DNA of 64,000 bases from Cyanoderma ruficeps. Its lineage: Eukaryota; Chordata; Aves; Passeriformes; Timaliidae. The position numbers and the translations under genes were made by a program. Location: assembly GCA_008694505.1 (NCBI GenBank), contig VZDJ01000090.1, positions 836,034 to 900,033 on the forward strand, given 5' to 3'. The notes under the pieces were generated by a model. The model did no database searches. It saw nothing but the letters and a program-made list of their open reading frames with translations, and was not told the DNA's origin. This document shows positions 24,532-35,055 of the stretch, one piece after another (positions within the stretch are counted from its first letter, which is position 1; every line of letters begins with the position of its first letter).

Positions 24532-26727
24532 TCAAGCTGAAGAGCCGTTTTCTGTCTTCTGTCTCTTTGGATCCACTTCATCCTGCATCAGCCATGGGGA
24601 GAAAAAAGGAGTTACCGTCAAACAGTCATCACCCCAAGGTACATCATTTCTCCACTAAATTCTTAACTGCTGCTCCTTCCTCCATGTGGCCAACTCTGTT
24701 AGGCCCACCCTAAATCCACTCCCCTCTAAAGCACCCTGGCACTGACACAGCTGTTGGTTGGTCATGGTTAAGATGTGGACAGCTCCATTCAGAGGGAAAC
24801 CACACCCGTGCTGTTACTTCCAGGAGGTGTACAAAGCTGAGGCCCATATCACTCCAGGCAGACCCCTGGGTCCACCCTTACAAGTTCATCTCCTGGCCTG
24901 AAGCCCAGAGCACAGAGGTAGTTCAGAGGTCATCACCAAGCACAACCTCCAGCACCTTGACTCTCTCTCACTTACTCAGCACCATGACTGCTGGTGGAAG
25001 GACCTGGATCCTACAAGGAGTGTACACTGATTTACTATTCCCTTGCCACATCACATTTGTTTACCCATCTGCTGCTGAAGCAATGAGACCTGAGGCCAAG
25101 TTGAGATTCTCAGCAGCAGCAGCATCCACATGGATTTGATCAACAAACAGTAAGTAGCCTCATTCCTTCTCCCCACCATCATTCTCACACTACTACTCAC
25201 CTCCTCCTCCTCTGCAGATCGTTTCTCTGCGTGACCATCCTGCTCTTGCCCATTCTCATCTGCTTCTAAGCACAAGCAAGAAAGGAACATCACGGGTTAA
25301 ACTGAAGCAGCATTTATGGAAATGTAATCTCACAGTCAAGAGGGCTCAGAGAAGGAATTTCCCTCCAATATCCTCTATTCCTCTGCAGCCTCCTATTCCT
25401 TCAATTTTCCCTACCTTCATCCTCATCACCACCTTCTTCTTCATCCACATCATCAGGATTCTCATCATCATCCTCATCAGCTCCATTCTCCTCATCCTGA
25501 ATGAAACAAATTGGTCAGAGCAGAAACTGGTGCCAGGATGGCATTTCCACGTGCTCTTTGCTACAAGCACAATTTCCAGAGCTTCAGCCACTTCAGGCGT
25601 GCACTCAGTGCAGCGTTATTCCCACCACCCCTGCCGAACACTCCTCCCAACCAGCCTTCCTTCACAAAGCCGATCCTTCCAGTCCATCCCCAGCAACACG
25701 AAGCTCCTTGTCTCCCACGAGCCTACATCCTGATGAGCCGGCGCCATCCCTCCCAACAACCAAAGCACCTCTGTGATTACATGCTAATGACTTAGCCAAG
25801 GCTCATGGTACATCTGCTGCCAGATCCCTCCCGACCTTCATCAATCTGTGCATTTCCTCACTGTTCCTCCCCCCACCTTCTCCAACACACGCTCCTTGTG
25901 CACCTCAGGATACCTCGGTGGGCGCAGGACCACATCTCCCATGACACATTCTCTGACTTGTTCTCAGCTCCATCCCCTTCTTTGACCTTTTTTCTCCCTG
26001 ATGGGCTGTGGTGACTACGCTAAACCCTTCAAGGCTCATTCTCTACAATTATCCAAGAGCTCACTCTCCCTTTACCTCTGTGCTGAGTTCCCTTGGCCTG
26101 CCCTCTTTCCCAATCTTCCATATTCCCTTCATATTCGTTACCCACCGCGAGCACAAAAACCTCCCCGACGTCGCCAAATCTGTCCCTGAGAAGGGCCTCA
26201 CCTCTACTATCTCCTTCTTCTTTTCTTTGTGGACTGCCTTCTCTTCGAGTTTTTCCTTCTTTTCTTTCCTTTCCTATATATGAAATTAGGCGCAGGGGGG
26301 AGGGGGGAAAAAACAACAACATTCCGGCGGTCAGCGGCAATAAAAGACAGGGATGCCTAAACAAAGAAGGCTTGGAGGAGAGGCGGAATAGCGGGCGAGG
26401 AGACATATTAGGCGTTAAATCCGCCCGCCTGACAAAGGAAAACAGCAGCGAACGCGCGTCAGAGCTACTTTTAGCCCGCACTCGCGTGTGGAAACCAGAA
26501 GCGGCACGGAAGAGTTTTAACGATTTATTTAAAAAGGAAAAAAAAGAAAAAAAAAAACAACCTTGTCCGTAGGATCGAGGCGTTTCCGGACCTCTCTCTC
26601 CCTCTCTCTCCATTCCACCCCTCCCTCCTCCTTCCCCCGCCATCCGAGGGCCCGCGCTTTGNGGAGGGAGGTGTCTCACCTTAACGCTCAGCTCCGCCGG
26701 TGCCTCCTCGACGCGTTTTTCCGACAT
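24532..26727 (-). CDS. PTMS: Parathymosin
   Basis: Small, highly acidic, intrinsically disordered nuclear protein of the prothymosin family; in mammals it binds linker histone H1 and influences chromatin compaction. Five coding exons (minus): 26727-26680, 26273-26202, 25496-25415, 25265-25201, 24582-24532, all GT-AG, giving 105 aa (human 102). Residues 1-16 read MSEKRVEEAPAELSVK, close to human MSEKSVEAAAELSAK. Exon 2 is lysine/glutamate rich (KEKLEEKAVHKEKKKEIVE); exons 3-4 are the acidic centre with DEDDDENPDDVDEEE; the end has the nuclear-localisation type segment DPKRQKTENGSSA. The first two residues of exon 2 are ER where human has DL, the only notable change near a splice site. Intron 1 contains one undetermined base (26662). 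Confidence 0.93.
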
Positions 26728-27960
26728 CCTGGCCCCCCGGTTGCGAAGGGAAGAGGCTGGTGGGAACCGTGCGAGGGAGGGAGGGAGGGAGCGAGGGGGG
26801 GTCAGCGGCGGGAGCGCAAAGTCCCAGCGGTCCGCAGGCGGCGGCAGGATCCCGCCCCAGGGGCCAAAGTACCAGGGTCTCCCGCGGTGGGGGGATCTGC
26901 TGGGGCAGGGGATTTATACAGCGCTGGTGACGAGAAGGAGGGACCTGGGGAGGGAGGAGAGAGGGACGGGAGGCGGAGGAGGGAGGAGAGAGGGACGGGC
27001 CGCTAGAACAATGTGCGCTCAGCCGCGGCAGCCCGGCAGCGGGGGCGCAGCGCGGGTCCCCGAAAGGCGCCGCACAGCCCCGTCGAGGGCAGCCCAAAGT
27101 CCCGCTCCGCGGTGCTGCGGCTCCGACGGGCAGTGTCCAGGGACGGGGGCCGAGCCCTCTGTCCGCAGCACGCCCGGGGTGCCGCCCGTACAGGCTGGCT
27201 GGCTCTCCAGGAGGAATCTGGGGGAGGCGAGAAGCGGCGCTGCGGGGCTGTGTGGGAGGGCAGCGCTGGCGACACGCGGCCTCCTGCCTGGAATTTTCCA
27301 CTCCAGCTGCCCGCCCTTCCTCCCGCTGGAAGCGCTCCCGGCGGCGGGGCTCCTCCCCACCTTCCCCCCTCCAGCCCCCCCTCGCCTGCCCGCCCGACTT
27401 TGGGCGCTTTTCCCGCGCTCTGCGCGCGACAGAGGGAGTGGGCGGGGCCTCAGGCAGCGGGTGGGCGGTGCTTCGCGGAGGAGTGGGCGGGGCAGAAGGC
27501 GGCGGCGAGGGGGCGTATTAGCGATCGCATCCCCCCGGTCCCCATATAAGGAGGGGCTCGGGCTGGGACGCCTGATTGGGCCATTCAAATGAGCTCTCTG
27601 CCTGGCAACAGGTTTCCCATTGGCTGGCGGCGGCCGGCGCGCCGGGGCGGGGGCGCGGGGCCGTTTGGTGCAGTGCGAGGCGAGGGGGGCCGCTGGCACG
27701 TGGGGCGGCGGGAAGGCGCGCGAGGGCGCGGGCATCGTCCCGCTGGGCTCGGCTCCTGCTCGCCCGGGACCGACCTCCCGCTGCGGACCGCCGGCCGGGC
27801 TGCGCACGGCGTGCAACACTGACCCCTGCAGCCCGCCCGCCTCGGTCTCGAACACGGACTCTGGCAGACGCTCTGCCGGTGCCTCCCTCCGGGCTGGGAA
27901 GGATCACCGCCCAACTCCGAGTCTCTCTTTAGCCAAGGGTGCTTCCTGCAGAACCGCAGG
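26728..27960 (-). promoter_or_regulatory. PTMS: PTMS CpG-island promoter
   Basis: GC- and CpG-dense block directly upstream of the PTMS start codon, with several GGGCGG/GGGGCGG boxes (27440-27500). It holds the PTMS 5' UTR and core promoter, but the exact start site is not visible. It extends more than 1 kb from the ATG, wider than needed for PTMS alone, so a divergent plus-strand transcript is possible. Confidence 0.7.
27542..27623. promoter_or_regulatory. CArG box and paired CCAAT boxes
   Basis: CCATATAAGG at 27542-27551 fits the SRF CArG consensus exactly. Two ATTGG (reverse CCAAT) boxes follow at 27575-27579 and 27619-27623, with an octamer-like ATTCAAAT at 27583-27590 between them. The compact arrangement looks like a core promoter/enhancer about 0.8 kb upstream of the PTMS start codon. 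Confidence 0.5.
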
Positions 27961-30900
27961 TGGTGGCTTGCAGCTGCAGGGATTTGTTGCTAGCGAAACA
28001 GATGTTCCCTAGCTGTGCTTCAGCCCGTTGTTTATCAGCTTGAGCAGACTGGGATGAGTAAATTCCCTTCACCTTTCCCAGAAGATTTGTATTGTCCCGC
28101 TCTTAGTCACAGGCTCATACAAAAGAAAAAAGGAAATAAATCTGCACGCGTTTGCAGGCCTACCTACATAGAGAACTAAGCGTGCACGTGAGCGCATAGG
28201 GATGTACACGTGTACTCATTCATTCTCGCAGGTCCAAGGCAAGGTTATTAATCCATCTGGTTGAAAAACGTGTTGAGGTACACAAGCCCTCCTTGTCCTT
28301 CAGATACAAACTCAGCCTCTGTGCAAAGTCAGGATTTTGAGCTGGTGCTCTTGAGTTTAATCGAATGTGTCTCAGTTTGAGCATTTAACAGCAAAAGCCA
28401 TTGGTATTTGTGGAACAGAGGGCACTGAGTACATATATCCTGAAGGAAAGTATGAAAGACATTGGATAAATTATAATCCGTATGACAGGGAGGTAGAAGG
28501 TCCCCACCTTGTCATCTCATCTCCTCCACAGCTACAGCTGCTTCTCTCATAAAATGACTAATTAACGTTCTTCCCAGCAACACACAGTGCACAGTGCCTG
28601 CCCCAAAAACCAGTCCTGTAACTCAGACACAGATCTAGACTAGTACCAAAATAAACCAAATTATGAAAATGCATGCACTAATTTTTTCCCCCTACTGTTT
28701 CATAAGACCCATCTGGCCAATTTCTCAGGTCTAGCTGCTATCAGCATTCCAGGTCTGTTTGGTTCAAGTACCCCTCTTTTATCTTTCTCTTTTGCAAGAA
28801 GGAAATCTTAATTTCTAGATATATACCTAAAAATATGACCCAAAAAAAGATCTATAGAGTGGCCAGATGTTATTCCTCTCTGCTTCTGCTTGTCAGAAGG
28901 TGCATGGCTCATTTCTCTGTTGTTCTCACCAATCTGGGATTTTATCCTTTTCCTTTACACACTCAACTACTGAAAACACAAAATTACATTGACATATATC
29001 CCTTGGCAAAGACATCTTCATATTAATGCACAAACAGGCCTTGACACAACATCCTAGAGGGGAGAAGGCAGAGGATTACACTCAGAGATGTTCCACATGG
29101 AGATGTGCCCAAAGCTCCATGTTGACACAGACTGCGCGCCCATGGATGCAAATAGACAAACACCTGTTTTGTGCAAGGGGAGCCTGTTTTCAACAACCTG
29201 TGGGATGGAGCTGTTTGGTCAGCACTACAAACTGGCATGGCAGCAGTGACCTCTCCCTCCCTCCCCAGCACTTGCAGTGTGCAACCTCACATTGTCCCTT
29301 CCAAGCTCCTCACCACATCCCCTTTGCAATTTTTACCTCATCTGCTGCTTCTTGGCATTTGTCTTCTACCTGTGTTCCGGGCAGCACTCTTCCCATCGCC
29401 CTCCCCCTGGCTTCTCTTTGTGATATCCTGTATCTTATGTACAAAATTCATCTCACATCCCCTCCTGTGTTTTTCACGTTCCGTTTTGCCCTGCATGATT
29501 ATATCAACTATGCTTTTCCCCTTAAATCCAATGTGAAACTCTTCTTCATTCCTTGTGACCTGCCTGTTTCTGCATTCCAACTCTTCTTGCCCTTTGGCTC
29601 CGCTTGGTGAGATTCCCCGGGCTTCTAGTGTGCAGCTGCTTCCCTCAAGCCCTGAGGGTATCCACTGACTGTCTCACCTAGCTCTTCCCTGTGACTTCTG
29701 CTCCTCCACCTAATCTGTGCCACTCTGCATATCGCCTGCCAGATCGATCTGCAGCTTTTCTCTGCTCCTCTCTCCCATCTGTGCTTTCCCCTTTGTTGCA
29801 AACGCAAGTACACTCATTGTGCGCTCTGCAGATGCCAGTCCCTGCTCAGTATGTTCTGTAGTCTTTGTCTGTAGCTGCTTTGCCAACTCAGCAGAACATA
29901 TTCCATCCTTTTCGGGGACTTATGTCCTTAGACAAAATTAGGGAGGTGCAGAAGTTACGTAACAGATCATTGTGTGGAACAGACACTGTCCATGTCTGCC
30001 TGCAGCCCAGACAACAATGGGAATGTCATTTTCTCCATACAGTGTCACAATTTTGGTGCCATACCCTGTTTGTGCTTGGTGTTTATGTAGATGTGTGCAT
30101 GTGTTTAGCTGTAGTACATGCTTGTTTGTGTACAGAGAGGATATTTTCCCTCTGTTACGTTCTTTTGTGAGTGTAGAAAGTATGGTACTTTTCTGTTGAG
30201 CCGTGTGTAGAGTTTGCAGGCGTGTGCCATCATACGTGAGCACGTGGTTGAGATGTGTTTGGGCTTTCATGCATGGCATCTATTTTTCCGCTCCCAGAAA
30301 ATGCGGGGTGAATGCACCTAGAAGCAATTATTTATGCATTTTGGTCTATTACCTTGCTAGTCATGTCACTGTGTTCTGATGGGGGCAGAGGGGATGGTGA
30401 CTTCTGTGTTTATTTTGAAGGCTGAACTAAGTAACTCTGAGCCATTTTCTGAGCAAAAGCAAAACACAATAACTGGGTATTTTAAGAATTATGTTTACTG
30501 AGCTAACTCCTAAGTGGTTCCAAACCTCTTCCAAACTGTTTGCTGAATAACAAAAGAGCAGAAGGATGTGTATTTGCATTAAATTTTCTTAGATTTACAT
30601 AAATCCAGAAACAGAAAACATCTGCCTTTTCACGTACAGCAAAACTAGCAAAATCTCAATGTGCAGAGGGAATGTGTCTAAATGCATTTATATATTTAAC
30701 CCACGCTGTTCATCTTTCTGTTCTGTGTCCATTAAAAATCCTGGCAGATAATCCGCTTTGTTCTTCTTTCACGATGCCGTATACTGAAGTTAAGAGGAAA
30801 TACCCAAGAATTCAACCACCGGCCAACTTTGCATTGGGAAATGGCTTCCTGAGAGGCAGCATACTTAAATGAGCCCTGCAGGAGGGCTGGGAAGCAGGGT

Positions 30901-31359
30901 AGGTAACACAAGGAAAAGGAAGCAAGAGGAGTAAAAGGAAAGGATGAGGGTTGACACAGACTGTCAGAAGACTGGAAAGGGGAGGGATGTTTTCAATTGT
31001 GATTTTTTGTGAGCCTCTCTTTGCTAACGTAGCACAGATGGAGGTCGTGGTTCTCACTCACAGTGTGACAGACACACTCTTAACACGAGCAAAATATTCT
31101 GAAAGTAATCGCTGCCACGCAACGCAAGCTGCAGCCACCACAAGCTGGCTGTAGCATCCCAAATATGAATTGCCACACTTGAGGATCAAATCAGAGCTGT
31201 CCTTCACTCAGGGTGCCCTTCATCTGAGGTCAGAGTTAGTTGTTGGGTGAGGATTACGTAAGAGGCACAGATGAAGGGAACCAATGAGGAAATGGCTGTG
31301 GGTAGCTCTGACTTCTGGTAACGAGGATTTCTTTGTCTTCCAGGCGTGCACAGGGCCCC
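27961..31359. other. Intergenic PTMS-MLF2, left part
   Basis: No coding exon series, RNA gene or clear repeat found. AT-rich, single-copy looking sequence. Confidence 0.4.
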
Positions 31360-31700
31360 TGGAACATTCGGGCGCGTTACGAAGCTGTTTCTGCCTTCCT
31401 GGCCCGAATGCTCGGTCCGTGCCGGCAGCAGGTACCAGGGCACGGTTTCTCGCCGTGCCCTCTATTTACCTTCCCCACGTCATGCTCGGTTTGCTCTCCC
31501 CGGGCCGGCCGTGCCGTGAGGGCGCCCGGGGATCCCGGGGGGGCCGCGGGCAGCCGCCGGCGGCAGCAGCGATCGGGGGAGCCCGGGGGCAGCGGCGCCA
31601 TTCACCGCTCACCTCCCTCGGGCCGCCGGCGGAGCGCCTTCTCCCTCCTCTTCCCTCCCCCCGCCCCTTCCCCGCAACACAACCTGGGCAGCTCAAAGGG
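31360..31700. promoter_or_regulatory. CpG island without assigned gene
   Basis: A sharp rise in GC and CpG (for example 'gggccggccgtgccg', 'gccgccggcggcagcagcg') bounded by ordinary AT-rich sequence, ending in an A-rich tract at 31699-31730. About 3 kb upstream of MLF2 and 4 kb from PTMS; no exon of either maps here. Probably an unmethylated promoter or enhancer of a non-coding transcript. Confidence 0.5.
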
Positions 31701-33668
31701 GAAAAAAAAAAAAATTTAAAAAAAAGGAAATGGAGAGACATAATGATTTTTATTCATGGTGAGAAGAGAAGCGGCCTGAATGGAGAGTGTGAGAGGAGCA
31801 AGATGGGAGCTCTCCTTTTCATTCACACCCCCACGTCGCTCGTTATTGCGACCCAGCAAATGGCCATCCCCTTGGAGCACATCGGGCATAGCGTGGTGAG
31901 TGCTGTGCAGAAACCTCTCCTAGCAATACTGCAGCATCAGAGCCTGCATTCCTCAGAACTGCGGGCTTGTCCACATTCCACAAAAAAGGTTGCCGTTCCA
32001 ATTCCTCCTTCCAGGGTTTCACTCAGCGTTTGCCACCGACATGACTCTCGGCAAGCAAGGCTCCCTCAAGATTTGCTGAACTGGCAATGGCCCCGGAAAT
32101 GCAGCCTTTGGTAAGGTGTCCATCAGGCGTAATGACTGCCTGTAAGGCTGCAGAAATACCCAGGGAGAGCCCCGGCATCAGCCCCCCATCTCACAAACTC
32201 AGCCCTTGGTTTGCACTTGCAGAGGAGCAGCATTAGGGACAGAAAAAGGATCTGCAAAGCAGTGTTTGTTCCAGACTATTTTCTGTTCCTTTCCCCTCTG
32301 TGTTTGAAGGCAGCAATGCCTGACTTATAGTTTGGAAAAACTGAGAGAGCCCTACCATCTCTGGGACATTGCAGGAGTGGGAGGATCGCTGGTATCAAGA
32401 AGACAGCAATTTATTTTATCCCAGATCTGGGGAAAAGAAGAAAGAAAAAAAGAAAAAAAAACAAAGAGGTGTTTACATTTCTGCCGTCGAAGCTCTTTAC
32501 CTCCCTTTGCATCCTGACACCTGAGGTCAACTCCACACTCCAAGTAAACACCAAGAGAGTCTCAGAGAGAAAGGAAAACACACCAGACAGGAAAGGCTTT
32601 CCAGACTGGAGGTCTCTGAAGAATGATTCAGGTTTGCAGAAGCAGCATCAGAGAGGCTGAGGCAGCACCAACAAGGGCTTTGTGTGAACTTCAGCACTCA
32701 CAGATGAGCTCCGAGCTGGTGACAGGAGGCTGTTTCAGCAGCTCACTTATGAACAACCTCCCTCTGAGAGGTTTGGCCCTGCTTAGCCTGTGGCCTGCCC
32801 ACAGGACTTGTGTCCACCTCATGATCCTACACCATTCTGCTGCCAACAGTTCCCCTTATTGTGGACATTTTGGTTTCAGCTTCTGCAGAATGCAATTACT
32901 ATGTAGAGAAGGGACTTCTGAAGAACCTGCTGCATTGCACACAGGCACGGGTCTCCCATGACAGGTCTTCTTTCTCCATACCAAGCAGTTTTGAGACCTG
33001 CTGTAGCAAGAAGTATTGCCAAGTCCTCTATGCATTCCACACATAAAGCATGCTACTGGGTCATTTTCCTCTGTCAGGCTCCGAAATCCAAGGACATTGC
33101 TTCTGCTTCAACTCAGGAGCTCGATTTCTCAACCACTTCTTGCAACCTGCTATTTCCAGTCCTCTGGCACGGGTCCAGTCTGGCTCCTGTACACGGTGGG
33201 CCAGATGCAGCAGTCAACAGAAGCACCACCGAGGAAGCGTGCCCTGAGCTGGAGCTGGGATGAGTCAGTCTGCTCTCTTCCCTGTAATCCAGTGGAGCTG
33301 GCGGTAGCTGAAGGCAACCAGCATTCCCCAGAGATGGTGACAGAGGTGTCATCCCCCTGCTTTCTGGAGATTCCCCACCACTGCTGTAGGTGCACACAAG
33401 TACCTGCGCTTCGCCTGTGATTGTCAGTGGCTGTCCAGGATGAGTGATGACCCACAGCTGGCTTACAAAGTATCCTCCCTGCTTCTGCCGGCAGAGCACT
33501 GCTTACGCAGGCTGTCCATGTGCTCAGCGTAGCCAAGCAGCTCTGTAGGTGCCTCCTACATGCCCATGCCGTGCAGGAAGCCTGGGATAAGTGCTGCCTC
33601 TGCAGTGGCCAGGCATCGCTGTGGACTCTGGCCGGGAGACAACTGGCCGTGAGCCACAGGGGTTACTA
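31701..33668. other. Intergenic, nothing recognised
   Basis: No gene supported. 31740-31900 is unusually even in composition and contains a CAAGATGG (YY1-like) at about 31799-31806, but conservation cannot be judged from one sequence. Confidence 0.35.
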
Positions 33669-34610
33669 CAGAATCACAGAATATTCTCAGTTAGAAGGAA
33701 CCCATCGGGATCATCGAGTCCAGCTCCTGGCCCTGCACAGGAGCATTACCAAGGGTCACACCATGTGCCTGAGGGTGTTGTCCAGACACATCTTGAACTC
33801 TGTCAGACTTGGTGCTGTGGCTACTTTCCTGGGGAGCCTGTCCCAGTGCCCAGCTACCCCCTGGGTGAAAAACCTATTCCTGATATCCAGCCTAGACCTC
33901 TCCTGACACAGTGTTATAAATGAAAAGTGAAATCAGAAATTAATAACAAGCAATTTATTAATACAATCCCAAAACCAATTAGAAAAAGCCACAATAAAAG
34001 AATCAACACCGGTGTGGGTGGCAGAGTGGCAGTCTCCAAGAGACGAGTCCAGCCTGTCCACACCGTACAGTCTCCAGGGTCTGGTTTTTATAGGGGTTTT
34101 CGTATCCTCAGGCAAAGTCCATTGTGAGTTTTGCTATACTGTTCATATGTAAGTCCAATGTGCCATCCTCTATTCAGGGTTTGAAAAGGTTTCCTGGACA
34201 AGCTCGGGTAGCAGAATAGATTTCCTGGTAGTCTTTTGACGGCCGTGTTCAGAAACTACAGATCCATATCAGTTGTCGATGGCCGGTAGCAGGCGGTGAC
34301 TATGGGCCATCTCCCGTTCAGCCACTTCTTAGTCTGGTTCCTCGGCCATGGTTATTGTGTTGAGAAGAATGAACCTGATAAGGAGATATCTGTACGGGAC
34401 ACACCTGCGTTCACAGTTAGGGTTACCAATTTCTTAACTCGTTTTACAATATATTTTTTAATACACGAATTTTTCCCACACCAAATACCACAACAGCTTC
34501 ATGGCATTCCCACGGGTGCTGTCACTGGTCCGCAGAGAGATGGGATCAGTGCCTGCCCCTCGCGCTGCCCGTGGTGCGGAAGCTGTACGGGGCGATGGGG
34601 CATGCCCCAT
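33669..34610 (-). repeat. CR1 retroposon, interrupted by an LTR
   Basis: Antisense CR1 3' end. Left part 33669-33911 begins 'acagaatcacagaat' and has 'gatcatcgagtccagctcc' and 'cctgggtgaaaaacc'; the right part 34497-34610 resumes with 'cttcatggcattccc' and 'gggatcagtgcctgcccc', phrases that follow in the same CR1. The LTR at 33912-34492 splits it. Confidence 0.8.
33912..34492 (-). mobile_element. Solo LTR nested in CR1, upstream of MLF2
   Basis: In minus orientation it begins TGTGGTATTTGG and ends ATAACA, a TGT...ACA element of 581 bp. TATAAAA lies at 34086-34092 and AATAAA at 33954-33959, in the right order for U3-R. Flanked by a perfect 4-bp duplication ACAG (33908-33911 and 34493-34496), typical of gammaretrovirus-like elements. 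No internal viral sequence remains. Its right edge is about 0.3 kb from MLF2 exon 1. Confidence 0.8.
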
Positions 34611-34639
34611 CCCTCTGTCGTCACCGCATCCCCCCATTC

Positions 34640-34814
34640 CCTCTCCCGGGCTGCCCGGCGGGAGGAGCGGGCCAGGGGCGCCGCCCGCGGGGGCGCCAGG
34701 GGGCGCTGTGCCGTGCGGCCCCGCCCCGCCCGCGCCCTCCCCCAGGGCAGGCGCGCATGCGCGGCGCGGGCGGGGCGGAGGCAGCGCGGTCCGGGGCGCG
34801 ATGGGCGCGGAGGC
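34640..34814 (+). promoter_or_regulatory. MLF2: MLF2 CpG-island promoter and non-coding exon 1
   Basis: CpG-dense. A CTCF-like core (GCGCCAGGGGGCGCTG, 34693-34708) precedes a perfect NRF-1 palindrome GCGCATGCGC (34753-34762) and a GGGGCGG box. No TATA box, as for many NRF-1-driven housekeeping genes. Exon 1 appears to end at 34814 (donor GTGAGC at 34815) and joins the acceptor at 35030-35031. The start site is inferred near 34770. Confidence 0.65.
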
Positions 34815-35055
34815 GTGAGCGGCCCGGGGGCTCGGGCTGCGCCGAACCGGGACCGCCGACACCGGCAGGCACGGCTGGGCAGGGACGCGGCGGGCGGGCC
34901 GGCCGGCACCGGGATCGGGGCGGGGGGAGCGCTGCCATCACCTGCCCGGGCGGGCGGGGGGGCGGGTTCCGCCGCTCCGCCCCTCCCCGCCCTCAGCCCC
35001 GGCTGCGCTCACCGCCCTCTCCCCTCCGCAGAGGCCGCCCCCGAGCGAGGGAAGC

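Noticed and set aside
26741..27855. Long open frames on both strands over the PTMS CpG island (283 and 278 codons)
   Set aside because: Low-complexity R/G/P/A-rich translations caused by lack of stop codons in GC-rich DNA; overlapping on both strands, no family resemblance.
31284..32114. 276-codon open frame at the orphan CpG island
   Set aside because: No domain, no splice logic, mixed composition; the island is of interest but not this frame.
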